A stretch of DNA of 64,000 nt. Origin: Gemmatimonadota bacterium (lineage in GTDB: Bacteria > Gemmatimonadota > Gemmatimonadetes > Gemmatimonadales > Gemmatimonadaceae). The DNA is taken from NCBI GenBank assembly GCA_021413975.1, contig JAIOPJ010000054.1, forward strand, positions 62,001 through 126,000, written 5' to 3'. Of the stretch, positions 53,517 to 61,515 are shown in pieces. Made by a program: the position numbers and the translations under genes. Position 1 is the stretch's first letter, and the number at the start of each line of letters is the position of its first letter. The notes under the pieces were generated by a model that ran no database searches, was not told the DNA's origin, and saw only the letters and a list, made by a program, of their open reading frames with translations.

Positions 53517-54005
53517 ATGCTCCCGACGCCCAAGTGGTTGACCCGCGCCGAGTTCGCTCGGGCGCGCGCGATCGTGACGGCCGCGGCGCGGGTCTTGCTC
53601 CTGCAGCCGTTCATGCGTGCACTGCGGGAGCTGGTGGCTGTATTCGACCTGGTGATCGGGCCCTCGCTCGGCGTCCTAGCGCACGTCGCATTCGCCGCGC
53701 TCGTCTTCCTCGTGGCGGCGGGGCCGTACCGCGGATGCAGCGGGGCGAGGGCGTACACGACGGTGATGAGGTCCGATCTGCGCAACATCGTGACCGCGCA
53801 GGAGGCTCATTTCGCGGAGCATGCGAGGTACGCGTCGGTCCTTTCACCCGACGAGTATCGTCACTCGACCGGGGTGGAGCTCGTATCGCTCGACGTCGGA
53901 GCGATGGGCTTCGTGGCGGTCATGGCGTATCCCGGCCGGACGAAGCAGCGCTGCACGCTCATCTACCGCCGCGGGATCGCGCCCATACCCACCTGCGAGC
54001 CGTGA
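53517..54005 (+). CDS. Pilin-like C-terminal domain protein with one TM helix
   Basis: A 162-residue protein. After a cationic N-terminus and a hydrophobic helix at about residues 42-72, the rest resembles the globular part of type IV pilin-like proteins common in this phylum: MRSDLRNIVTAQEAHFAEHARYAS, then GVELVSLDVGAMGFVAVM and a Cys pair (QRCTLIY, PTCEP). A canonical prepilin cleavage motif (Gly/Phe-Thr-x3-Glu) is absent, so it may be a membrane-anchored domain rather than an assembled pilin. The start is uncertain; the Met at 53517 is the first one after the previous gene. Confidence 0.62.
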   Translation: MLPTPKWLTRAEFARARAIVTAAARVLLLQPFMRALRELVAVFDLVIGPSLGVLAHVAFAALVFLVAAGPYRGCSGARAYTTVMRSDLRNIVTAQEAHFAEHARYASVLSPDEYRHSTGVELVSLDVGAMGFVAVMAYPGRTKQRCTLIYRRGIAPIPTCEP

Positions 54006-54091
54006 GCCGAGCGCGACCGGAGGTGGGGGCGCGGTCTGGTCATCCGCGCGCGCGGCGCGTAGCATGAGGCACGCAAACCCCGAGGTCGTCC

Positions 54092-56608
54092 GTGCCGGTC
54101 CCGAGCTCACAGCCCAGCGCACCGCTCCCAGCCACGTCACAGGTCCCCGTCCACGCGCGCGTCGTCGTGATCGGCGGCGGCGTGATCGGCTGCTCGGTCG
54201 CGTACCACCTCGCGCACATGGGTTGCCGCGACGTGGTGCTCCTGGAACGCCACCAGCTCACCGCCGGCACCACCTGGCACTCGGCCGGCCTCATGGTCAC
54301 GTTCGGCTCCACGTCCGAGACCTCGACCGAGTTCCGGAAGTACACCCGCGACCTCTACGCGCGGCTCGAGGCCGAGACGGGGCAGGCGACGGGCTTCAAG
54401 CCGGTGGGGTTCATCGAGTGCGCCGCCGACAAGGACCGGCTCGAGGAGTACCGCCGCGTCTCGACCTTCAACCGCTACTGCGGCGTGGACGTGCACGAGA
54501 TCTCGGCGCGTGAGGTGCAGGATCTCTTCCCGATCGCGCGCACCTACGACATCCTCGCCGGCTTCTATGTGAAGGAGGACGGCCGCGTCGATCCGGTGGA
54601 CGTGACCATGGCGCTCGCGAAGGGCGCGCGGATGCAGGGCGCGACGATCCTCGAGGGCGTCGCCGCGACGGGACTCATGACGTCGCAGGGCGCGGTGACC
54701 GGCGTGCGCACTTCGCAGGGCGACATCACCTGCGAGATGGTGATCAACTGCGGCGGCGCCTGGGGCCGGCAGATCGGCGCGCAGGCCGGCGTGACCGTGC
54801 CGCTGCAGGCCGCCGAGCACTACTACCTGCTCACGGAGGAGATCGCCGGAGTCTCCAAGTCCTGGCCGGTGCTCGAGGATCCGGCGAGCTACGGCTACTT
54901 CCGCGAGGAGGGCGGTGGCCTGATGATCGGCCTCTTCGAGCCCGTCTGCGCTCCGTGGAAGATCGAAGGCGTGCCCGAGGACTTCGCGTTCGGCGAGATC
55001 CCGCCCGACTGGGACCGCGTGGGTGAGTACATCGAGACCGCCATGCGGCGCGTGCCCATCTCCATGCAGACCGGCGTGCGCAAGCTCTTCTGCGGTCCCG
55101 AGTCGTTCACGCCCGACCTGCGCCCCTGCCTGGGCGAGGCGCCCGAGCTCAAGAACTACTTCGTCGCGGCCGGGCTCAACTCGATCGGCATCCTCACCGG
55201 CGGCGGCGTGGGGCGCGCGATGGCGCACTGGATGCTCAACGGTCGCCCCGACGTCGACATGACGGGCTTCAACATCGACCGGCTGCACAAGTACCAGGCC
55301 AACCCCGAGTACCGGCGCACGCGCACGGTCGAGTCGCTCGGCATGGTCTACCAGACGCACTACCCCAACCGTTCGATGGTCACCGCGCGCGGCGCCAAGC
55401 GTTCGGCGATCCACGAGCGGCTCGTGGCGCGCGGCGCCTGGTTCACGGACGTGAGCGGCTGGGAAGGGGCCGACTGGTACACGCCCGACGGTTCGGCACC
55501 CGATCAGGAGCCGCTCACCTTCGGCCGGCCGTCGAGCTGGGCCAACTGGAAGGCGGAGCACGACGCCTGCCGCAACGGCGTGATCCTCATGGACATGTCG
55601 TTCATGTCCAAGTTCCTCGTGCAGGGGCGCGACGCCGGCCGGGTGCTCAACGGGATCTCGGCCAACTCCGTCGACGGCGAGAGCGGGCGCACCACCTACA
55701 CGCAGTGGCTCAACGAGGGGGGCACGCTCGAGGCCGACCTCACGGTGACCAAGCTCGACGCCACCTTCGGCGCCGGCAACGTGGGCCATCAGTACCTCGT
55801 CGTCGCGGCCGACAACGCGCACCGGCACGCCGAGACCTGGATCAAGCGGCATACGCCGGCCGACGCGCACTGCTTCACCACCGACGTCACGAGCGCGTAC
55901 GCGCAGATCAACATCCAGGGTCCTCGGTCGCGCGAGCTGCTGCAGCGGATCACCACGGCCGACCTGTCCAACGACGCGTTCCCGTTCCGCACCGCGCGCG
56001 AGGTCGACATCGGCTTCGCCCGTGTGCTCCTCGTGCGCATCACCTACCTCGGCGAACTCGGGTACGAGCTCTACATCCCCACCGAGCAGGCGGTGCATGT
56101 GTACGACCTGCTCGTGGCCGAGGGTGCGCAGGTCGGGCTGCGGCACGCGGGCCTCAAGGCGCTCGCGAGTCTCCGCATGGAGAAGGCGTACCGCGACTAC
56201 GGGCACGACATCGACAACACCGACAGCGTGCTCGAGGTGGGGCTCGGCTTCGCGGTCGATCTCAAGAAGGCGTCGTTCATCGGCAAGGAGGCGGTGCTCG
56301 CCAAGAAGGCGGCGGGCATCAGGAAGAAGCTCGTCCAGGTCCTCGTGAAGGACCCCGAGCCGCTGCTCTTCCATGCCGAGGTCGTGCGGCGCGACGGCGT
56401 GGCGATGGGCTACGTGCGCGCGGCGTCGTACGGGCACACGCTCGGCGGCGCCGTGGGGCTCGCGATGATCGAGCGCGCTGCGGAGCCGGTCACCGAGGCG
56501 TGGCTCAAAGCCGGGACGTGGGACGTCGAGATCGCCGGCGCCCGGTACCCGATGGTGGCGTCGTTGAAGCCCATGTACGATCCGGAGATGCTGCGCATCA
56601 AGGCGTGA
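54092..56608 (+). CDS. Dimethylglycine/sarcosine dehydrogenase-like flavoprotein
   Basis: An 838-residue enzyme. The DAO-type FAD domain has VVVIGGGVIGCSVAYHL, and the likely covalent flavin His63 in TAGTTWHSAGL. The C-terminal half is a GcvT-like folate domain (residues ~430-838: NGVILMDMSFMSKFLVQG, GYELYIPTEQAVHVYDLL, GLKALASLRMEKAYRDYGHDI). Such enzymes remove N-methyl groups from dimethylglycine or sarcosine and pass the carbon to tetrahydrofolate. The GTG at 54092 follows GAGG. The related amine dehydrogenase at 57979-60036 suggests a methylated- or primary-amine use region. Lack of an obvious mitochondrial-type electron acceptor gene nearby leaves the exact substrate open. Confidence 0.88.
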   Translation: MPVPSSQPSAPLPATSQVPVHARVVVIGGGVIGCSVAYHLAHMGCRDVVLLERHQLTAGTTWHSAGLMVTFGSTSETSTEFRKYTRDLYARLEAETGQATGFKPVGFIECAADKDRLEEYRRVSTFNRYCGVDVHEISAREVQDLFPIARTYDILAGFYVKEDGRVDPVDVTMALAKGARMQGATILEGVAATGLMTSQGAVTGVRTSQGDITCEMVINCGGAWGRQIGAQAGVTVPLQAAEHYYLLTEEIAGVSKSWPVLEDPASYGYFREEGGGLMIGLFEPVCAPWKIEGVPEDFAFGEIPPDWDRVGEYIETAMRRVPISMQTGVRKLFCGPESFTPDLRPCLGEAPELKNYFVAAGLNSIGILTGGGVGRAMAHWMLNGRPDVDMTGFNIDRLHKYQANPEYRRTRTVESLGMVYQTHYPNRSMVTARGAKRSAIHERLVARGAWFTDVSGWEGADWYTPDGSAPDQEPLTFGRPSSWANWKAEHDACRNGVILMDMSFMSKFLVQGRDAGRVLNGISANSVDGESGRTTYTQWLNEGGTLEADLTVTKLDATFGAGNVGHQYLVVAADNAHRHAETWIKRHTPADAHCFTTDVTSAYAQINIQGPRSRELLQRITTADLSNDAFPFRTAREVDIGFARVLLVRITYLGELGYELYIPTEQAVHVYDLLVAEGAQVGLRHAGLKALASLRMEKAYRDYGHDIDNTDSVLEVGLGFAVDLKKASFIGKEAVLAKKAAGIRKKLVQVLVKDPEPLLFHAEVVRRDGVAMGYVRAASYGHTLGGAVGLAMIERAAEPVTEAWLKAGTWDVEIAGARYPMVASLKPMYDPEMLRIKA

Positions 56609-56609
56609 G

Positions 56610-56635
56610 GGTGCGGCCCGTGGCCGGGCCGCACC
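56610..56635. terminator. Bidirectional hairpin terminator
   Basis: A perfect inverted repeat GGTGCGGCCCG / CGGGCCGCACC with loop TGGC lies between the convergent dehydrogenase and Dps genes, right after the former's stop. The absence of a T-tract is normal for high-GC genomes. Confidence 0.6.
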
Positions 56636-56644
56636 CCGCCGCCA

Positions 56645-57247
56645 TCAGTGCCCGCGCGACTGCTGGTGCGCTTCGACGAACCAGAGCCACTGGTCGATGC
56701 CGCGCGAGACCTCGGTGAGGAGGTCGGCGGAGCCGGCGTCCGTGAGATCGTTCATCTCCGCGATGCCCAGGCGAACGGTGCGGCCGAACTGCGAGAGCGA
56801 GTCGGAGAGCGCGGCGACGTGCTCCTCGCCGCTGCCGAGCGCGAGCGGATAGTCGATCAGCGCTGACTTGGCGGCGACCGCGCGCACGGTCCCTTCGGCG
56901 ATGCCTCCGAGTTGGACGATGCGTTCCGCGATCGCGTCGACGTAGCCCTCGACACTCTCGTTGATCCGGTCGAACAGTTCGTGCAGGGCGATGAAGTTCG
57001 GCCCCTTCACGTTCCAGTGCGCCTGCTTGCACTGGCTCTGGAGATCGAGGCAATCGGCGAGCCGCTGACCCAGCAGGTCCACCACCTGCAGGCGCGTGGC
57101 CCCGGGGAGGTCGTGCTTGGTCGTGTAGAGCGCGATGCCGTTCTCTGCCGCGCCCTCGGGGTCGCTCCGGCGGGTCTTGGAGACCTTCTTGCCGTTGCCG
57201 TCGTGGGGTGCGTGGAGGAGGGGGGTGCTCGAGGAGGTGCGGGACAT
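56645..57247 (-). CDS. dps: Dps-family ferritin-like protein
   Basis: A 200-residue Dps. The ferroxidase ligands are all present: His77 in QAHWNVKG, His89 and Asp93 in IALHELFDRI, Asp104 and Glu108 in YVDAIAER, with the exact E. coli Dps spacing. The N-terminal ~35 residues are Lys/Arg-rich and could bind DNA directly. Dps oxidises Fe(II) with peroxide inside a 12-mer shell and protects DNA. The C-terminal part shows GIDQWLWFVEAH as in the family. Convergent with the amine dehydrogenase; the upstream gap to the TMEM175-like gene holds no recognisable operator. Confidence 0.93.
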   Translation of the reverse strand: MSRTSSSTPLLHAPHDGNGKKVSKTRRSDPEGAAENGIALYTTKHDLPGATRLQVVDLLGQRLADCLDLQSQCKQAHWNVKGPNFIALHELFDRINESVEGYVDAIAERIVQLGGIAEGTVRAVAAKSALIDYPLALGSGEEHVAALSDSLSQFGRTVRLGIAEMNDLTDAGSADLLTEVSRGIDQWLWFVEAHQQSRGH

Positions 57248-57386
57248 GGGAAGCGCTCCGATGGGCGAGTGACGGCGGTCGCGCGGTGATCGCGCGTCCG
57301 TACTCGGACGATGGGGGCGAGGCCGCGGCCGGGGTATCCGTCGTTCGGGGGATGGAGGGATTAGAGCCGCACGGTCCCGGGCCCGC

Positions 57387-57962
57387 TCACGGCACCAGTT
57401 CGCGCTCGATCCTGGGGTCCGGCACGAGCCAGATGACCGCCACCGTCACGTAGAGCCCGTTCGCGGCCCACGGCTCCACGAACGAGAGCCCGATCCCCGC
57501 GGCGTAGAGCACGAGCGAGATCATACCCTTGCGGTCGCGCCCGATCGCGCGCGCGAGCGCCGAATCCTTCTCGTGGTGCGCGAGGAGGCTCCGCACGAGG
57601 ATCGTGTAGGCCAGGCCGGCCATCAGCAGGACGATCCCGTAGAGGGCTGTCGGCGCGGCGGCGAAGTGGTTCTCGCCCAGATAGCCCGCCGCGAACGGGA
57701 AGAGCGAGAGCCAGAAGAGCAGGTGCAGGTTGGCCCAGAGCACCCCGCCGCCGATCCGGTCCACCGCCTTGAGCAGGTGGTGGTGGTTGTTCCAGTAGAT
57801 GCCCACGTAGATGAAGCTCAGAACGTAGCTCACGAACACCGGCAACAGCGGAGTGAGCGCCGACCACTCCGCGCCGTGCGGCACCTTGAGTTCGAGCACC
57901 ATGATCGTGATGATGATCGCGAGCACGCCGTCGCTGAACGCTTCGAGCCGATTGCTTTCCAT
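57387..57962 (-). CDS. TMEM175-like potassium channel protein
   Basis: A 191-residue protein with six TM helices. The family signature RLEAFSDGVLAIIIT (Arg-x3-Phe-Ser-Asp) opens helix 1, whose residues form the pore in bacterial TMEM175. A histidine cluster NNHHHLL after helix 2 or 3 and WANLHLLFWLSLFPF follow. Bacterial TMEM175 proteins are tetrameric K+ leak channels. The second K+ pathway of the window after the KirBac gene. It follows the amine dehydrogenase gene on the same strand with a short gap of 16 bases. Confidence 0.88.
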   Translation of the reverse strand: MESNRLEAFSDGVLAIIITIMVLELKVPHGAEWSALTPLLPVFVSYVLSFIYVGIYWNNHHHLLKAVDRIGGGVLWANLHLLFWLSLFPFAAGYLGENHFAAAPTALYGIVLLMAGLAYTILVRSLLAHHEKDSALARAIGRDRKGMISLVLYAAGIGLSFVEPWAANGLYVTVAVIWLVPDPRIERELVP

Positions 57963-57978
57963 GGGTATCGATCCTCGC

Positions 57979-60036
57979 TCAGTCCTGGGTCACGACGGGA
58001 AGGTGTCGCCGGAACGGTACGTCAGGTCGCGGTTCGCCGAACTCGCGGGCATAGCGATGGCCGGCGTAGACGGCATGCGCGATGAGCCCCGGCGCGAGCG
58101 CGTCACCGATGCACTCGACCGACTTGACGCCGGCGACCGCCCATTCGTTCCCGCGCGCGAGCAGGTCCGCGTGCAACATGTCCTGCGGCAGGCGCGCCGT
58201 GACGCTCACGAGCGCTTCGCAGCCGAGCTCCTGTCGAGCCCCCGACCAGGCGTGCTGAAGCACGAGCCCGCTCGCCGATGCCTCGATCGCGTTGCTCGAG
58301 ACCGCCTGCCGCACGCCGAGCGCGTGCAGCCGTTTCTGCAGGTGTCGGTAATCGAGCGTGTTCGCCGACCAGGTCGCGACGGTGGCGTCGGGCGTGACGA
58401 TCGTGGCGCTCCCGCCCGCGCGCACGACGAGCTCGGCCATGAGACTGCCCATGTAGAAGCCGTCGTCGTCGAAGATGACCACGTGCCCGACCGGCACGTT
58501 GCCGGCCATGAGGTCGTCGGGCGTGAGCGCCCGCTCCGCGAAGCCGGGAATGGCGCCACCGTTCGACCGGCCGAAGCCGTCGCGCCGCCAGACGGCGCCC
58601 GTAGCGAGCACCACGTGCGACGCGCCGAACTCGAGCACTTCGTCGGCGGTGATCGGCGACTCGCGGTACAGGGTCACCTTGCTCAGCTTCTCGATCTGCG
58701 TCACCCGCCAATCGCGGACGCGCATCCACTCGGCGAGCCCCGGCAGCTGCGCCTCGCGCCGCACGCGGCCGCCGAGCTCGCGGTCGGCCTCGGAGAGGTG
58801 CACCTCGTAGCCGCGCTGCCCCAGTGCGCGCGCCGCTTCCAGCCCTGCCGGTCCGGCGCCGACCACGAGCACGCGCGCCTCGCTGCTGCGCGGCGAGATG
58901 CTCTCGGGATGCCACCCTTTCCGCCACTCCTCGCCCATGGTCGGGTTCTGCGTGCAGCGGATCGGCGTGCTCGTCATGTCGCCGCTCACGCAGATGTTGC
59001 AGCCGATGCACTCGCGGATGTCCTCAATGCGCCCTTCCTCGATCTTCCGCGGGAGGAAGGGGTCGGCGATGCTCGGCCGTGCCGCACCGATCAGGTCGAT
59101 CACGCCGCGACGGATCTGGTCGACCATGGTGTCGGGCGAGGTGAATCGTCCGACGCCCACCACGGGCTTGGTGGTGTAGCGCTTGACCCAGTCGACGTAC
59201 TGCTCCTGATGCCCCTCCTTCGCGTAGCGCGACGGGACCGAGTCATTGTACCAGGCCGCGACATTCACGTCCCAGAGGTCGGGGAGCTCGCCGAGCAGGT
59301 GGAGGACCTCCTGCGCCTCGGCGACCGACATGCCGTCGGGGCCGAGCAGCTCCTCCACAGCGAGGCGCACGGCGATCGCGCAGGTGTCGCCCACCGCCTC
59401 GCGCGTGTCCTCGATCACCTCGCGCAGCAGCCGGGCGCGATTCTCCAGCGAGCCACCGTACTCGTCGGTGCGGTGATTGCGACGCCGCTGCAGGAAGTGC
59501 ATCGGGAGCGGGAGGTCGTGCGCCGCGTAGACGTAGATGATGTCGAACCCCGCCGAACGGCCGCGGATCGCCGCCTCGCGATGCCAGCGCCGGTACTCGC
59601 GGATGTCGTGCTTGGTCATCGCCCGCGCCTGATGCGGGTGATGGTACTTCTGCGGCTGGTGCGACGGCGCCAGCGGGATCTCGCGCGAGTAGAGATTGCT
59701 CGCCGTCGGTCCGTTGTGCGTGAGCTCCACCGCCGCGAGGGCGCCATGGCGGTGGACCTTCTCGCACATGAGCGCGAGCGCAGGGATGTCCGCGTCGTCC
59801 CAGAGGCGCGCCTCCACGTAGGGCGAGAGGTCGCTGCTCGGGTGGATCTCGCATTCCTCGGTGGAGACCACGGCCCAGCCGCCCTCGGCCTTGGCCTCGC
59901 GCATCGCGGCATGCGCGGCGGGCATCTGATGGCCCATGCCGTTGCAGTGCGGCACCTGGAAGAACCGGTTGCGGGCGGTCACCGGGCCTATGCGGACCGG
60001 CTCGAAGAGGATGTCGTAGCGGGGGTCGCGCGGCAT
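57979..60036 (-). CDS. Trimethylamine/histamine dehydrogenase-like iron-sulfur flavoprotein
   Basis: A 685-residue enzyme: an FMN TIM barrel, a [4Fe-4S] site (CIGCNIC plus a later Cys in TPIRC), and a C-terminal FAD/ADP-type domain (VLVVGAGPAGLEAARALG). It matches trimethylamine dehydrogenase from the first residues (RDPRYDILFEPV). Cys31 in QVPHC is the covalent 6-S-cysteinyl-FMN residue. The catalytic Tyr and His are in IYVYAAHD, and Asp in AAWYND. The substrate cage differs: TMADH Tyr60 is Glu61, Trp264 is kept, Trp355 is Asp. That resembles histamine dehydrogenase (Gln, Trp, Asp) as I recall it. The start at 60036 gives the family N-terminus. Confidence 0.87.
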   Translation of the reverse strand: MPRDPRYDILFEPVRIGPVTARNRFFQVPHCNGMGHQMPAAHAAMREAKAEGGWAVVSTEECEIHPSSDLSPYVEARLWDDADIPALALMCEKVHRHGALAAVELTHNGPTASNLYSREIPLAPSHQPQKYHHPHQARAMTKHDIREYRRWHREAAIRGRSAGFDIIYVYAAHDLPLPMHFLQRRRNHRTDEYGGSLENRARLLREVIEDTREAVGDTCAIAVRLAVEELLGPDGMSVAEAQEVLHLLGELPDLWDVNVAAWYNDSVPSRYAKEGHQEQYVDWVKRYTTKPVVGVGRFTSPDTMVDQIRRGVIDLIGAARPSIADPFLPRKIEEGRIEDIRECIGCNICVSGDMTSTPIRCTQNPTMGEEWRKGWHPESISPRSSEARVLVVGAGPAGLEAARALGQRGYEVHLSEADRELGGRVRREAQLPGLAEWMRVRDWRVTQIEKLSKVTLYRESPITADEVLEFGASHVVLATGAVWRRDGFGRSNGGAIPGFAERALTPDDLMAGNVPVGHVVIFDDDGFYMGSLMAELVVRAGGSATIVTPDATVATWSANTLDYRHLQKRLHALGVRQAVSSNAIEASASGLVLQHAWSGARQELGCEALVSVTARLPQDMLHADLLARGNEWAVAGVKSVECIGDALAPGLIAHAVYAGHRYAREFGEPRPDVPFRRHLPVVTQD

Positions 60037-60050
60037 TCGGGAGAAGATAC

Positions 60051-60062
60051 GGTGCGCGCACC
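60051..60062. promoter_or_regulatory. 12-base palindrome, possible operator
   Basis: GGTGCGCGCACC is a perfect palindrome between the divergent dehydrogenase and DUF3472 genes. In the minus direction it is followed by TATCTT, a possible -10 close to the dehydrogenase start. Short GC palindromes occur by chance in such DNA, so this is weak. Confidence 0.3.
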
Positions 60063-60143
60063 GACAACGCCGCCGGTGTCCGCCAGGAAGACGTAGCCCT
60101 TGTGCGCTTCCGGAGTGGGCGGTTTCATCGCACCTTGCACCGC

Positions 60144-61484
60144 ATGATCCGCACCGCACTCGCCGCCGGCCTGGCCTCGTTGGCGCTCCCGTTCAGCCTC
60201 GTGGAATCGTCAGCGCCCGTTCGGTCGGCGGGTGAACTCCGACTACCCGCCCTGACGGCCTACGCCAGCCCCGACCCCGAGGGCGTGCGTTTCCCACGCA
60301 ACGGCGAGGTCGCGCCCTTCGCGAAGCCCGGCACGAGTCTGCTCTGGTTCGGCGAGTTCAAGGCGGCGGGCATGGTGAGCGCGAGCATCGAACTCACTGC
60401 GCCGCTCGGCGTGCGGGTCACGGTACGGCTCGCCGTCGCCGGCGAGCCGCACGACACCGCCTGGCGCGGTGATTGGGAGAGGGTGCCGGCAGCGCAGCGC
60501 GAGGTCTCGGTGGTGGGCACCGGCGCCATGCAGCGCGTGCTCGCCGGCGACTTCGCGATCGCCGCTCCCGGCTACGCGCGCTTCGCGCTCAGCGCGTCGG
60601 AGGTCCGCGCGGTACCTGGCCGCGACGCAGCGCCGAACGTGAAGGTCGCCGCGCTCGTCCTCGATGGCGCCCCGACCGCGGATGCGCACTTCAACCTGCT
60701 CCCCCGCCGCAACGCGGCCAGCGTCCACCTGCGCTACCCCACCGACAGCACCGTGCTCGTCACCGGCTTCTACAACGAGGTCACGGCGGTCGACGATCCG
60801 GTGACGACGTACTACATGGCCACCGGTTTCGCCCGCGGCTACTTCGGCATGCAGGTGAACTCGCCCACCGAGCGCCGGATCATCTTCTCCGTCTGGGACG
60901 CCGGCGCGGGCACCAATGCCAACGACCGCAGCACCGTCGCGTTGGCGGACCAGACGCAACTCATCGGCAAGGGCGTGGGCGTGGTCGCCGATGTCTTCGG
61001 CAACGAGGGCACCGGCGGTCACTCGCACCTCGTCTACGATTGGAAGACCGGCTCCACGCAGCGCTTCTTCGTCACCGCCGAGGTGGACGGGACGCACACC
61101 ACCTACAGCGGCTACTGGTTCCACCCCGACAAGCAGCAGTGGATGCTCATCGCCAGCTTCCGCGCGCCCAACGACGGCAAGGGCCTGCGCCGACTCTACT
61201 CGTTCAGCGAGAACTTCGGTGGCGCCACCGGCCACCTCCGGCGCAAGGCGCTCTTCGGTCCGTCGTGGATCAGGCTCGCGAGCGGTGAGTGGCAGGAGAT
61301 CACCACGGTGACCTTCAGCCACGACGTCACCGGCCGCGCCGACCGGTTCGACCGCTGGATGGGCGTCGAGGACGGTCGCTTCTTCCTGCAGCATGGCGGC
61401 TTCGTCTCGGGCTTCACCGCGACGGGCACCGCCTTCACGCGTCCGCCCTCGGCCGCGCCGCCACGCATCGATCTCCCGCACTGA
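60144..61484 (+). CDS. Secreted DUF3472 (with DUF5077-like) protein
   Basis: A 446-residue protein with a signal peptide (TALAAGLASLALPFSLVESS). Residues ~20-190 resemble a DUF5077-type beta domain that often precedes DUF3472. The DUF3472 part (from ~200) has YYMATGFARGYFGMQVNSP, IIFSVWDAG, GGHSHLVYDWKTGSTQRFFVTAEV and HTTYSGYWFHPD. It is beta-rich and probably a carbohydrate- or ligand-binding surface protein; no function is proven. The GC-rich gap to the divergent dehydrogenase holds the palindrome at 60051. Confidence 0.82.
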   Translation: MIRTALAAGLASLALPFSLVESSAPVRSAGELRLPALTAYASPDPEGVRFPRNGEVAPFAKPGTSLLWFGEFKAAGMVSASIELTAPLGVRVTVRLAVAGEPHDTAWRGDWERVPAAQREVSVVGTGAMQRVLAGDFAIAAPGYARFALSASEVRAVPGRDAAPNVKVAALVLDGAPTADAHFNLLPRRNAASVHLRYPTDSTVLVTGFYNEVTAVDDPVTTYYMATGFARGYFGMQVNSPTERRIIFSVWDAGAGTNANDRSTVALADQTQLIGKGVGVVADVFGNEGTGGHSHLVYDWKTGSTQRFFVTAEVDGTHTTYSGYWFHPDKQQWMLIASFRAPNDGKGLRRLYSFSENFGGATGHLRRKALFGPSWIRLASGEWQEITTVTFSHDVTGRADRFDRWMGVEDGRFFLQHGGFVSGFTATGTAFTRPPSAAPPRIDLPH

Positions 61485-61515
61485 GCTGTCGGTCGTCCCC
61501 ACTCGGAGAAGCATC

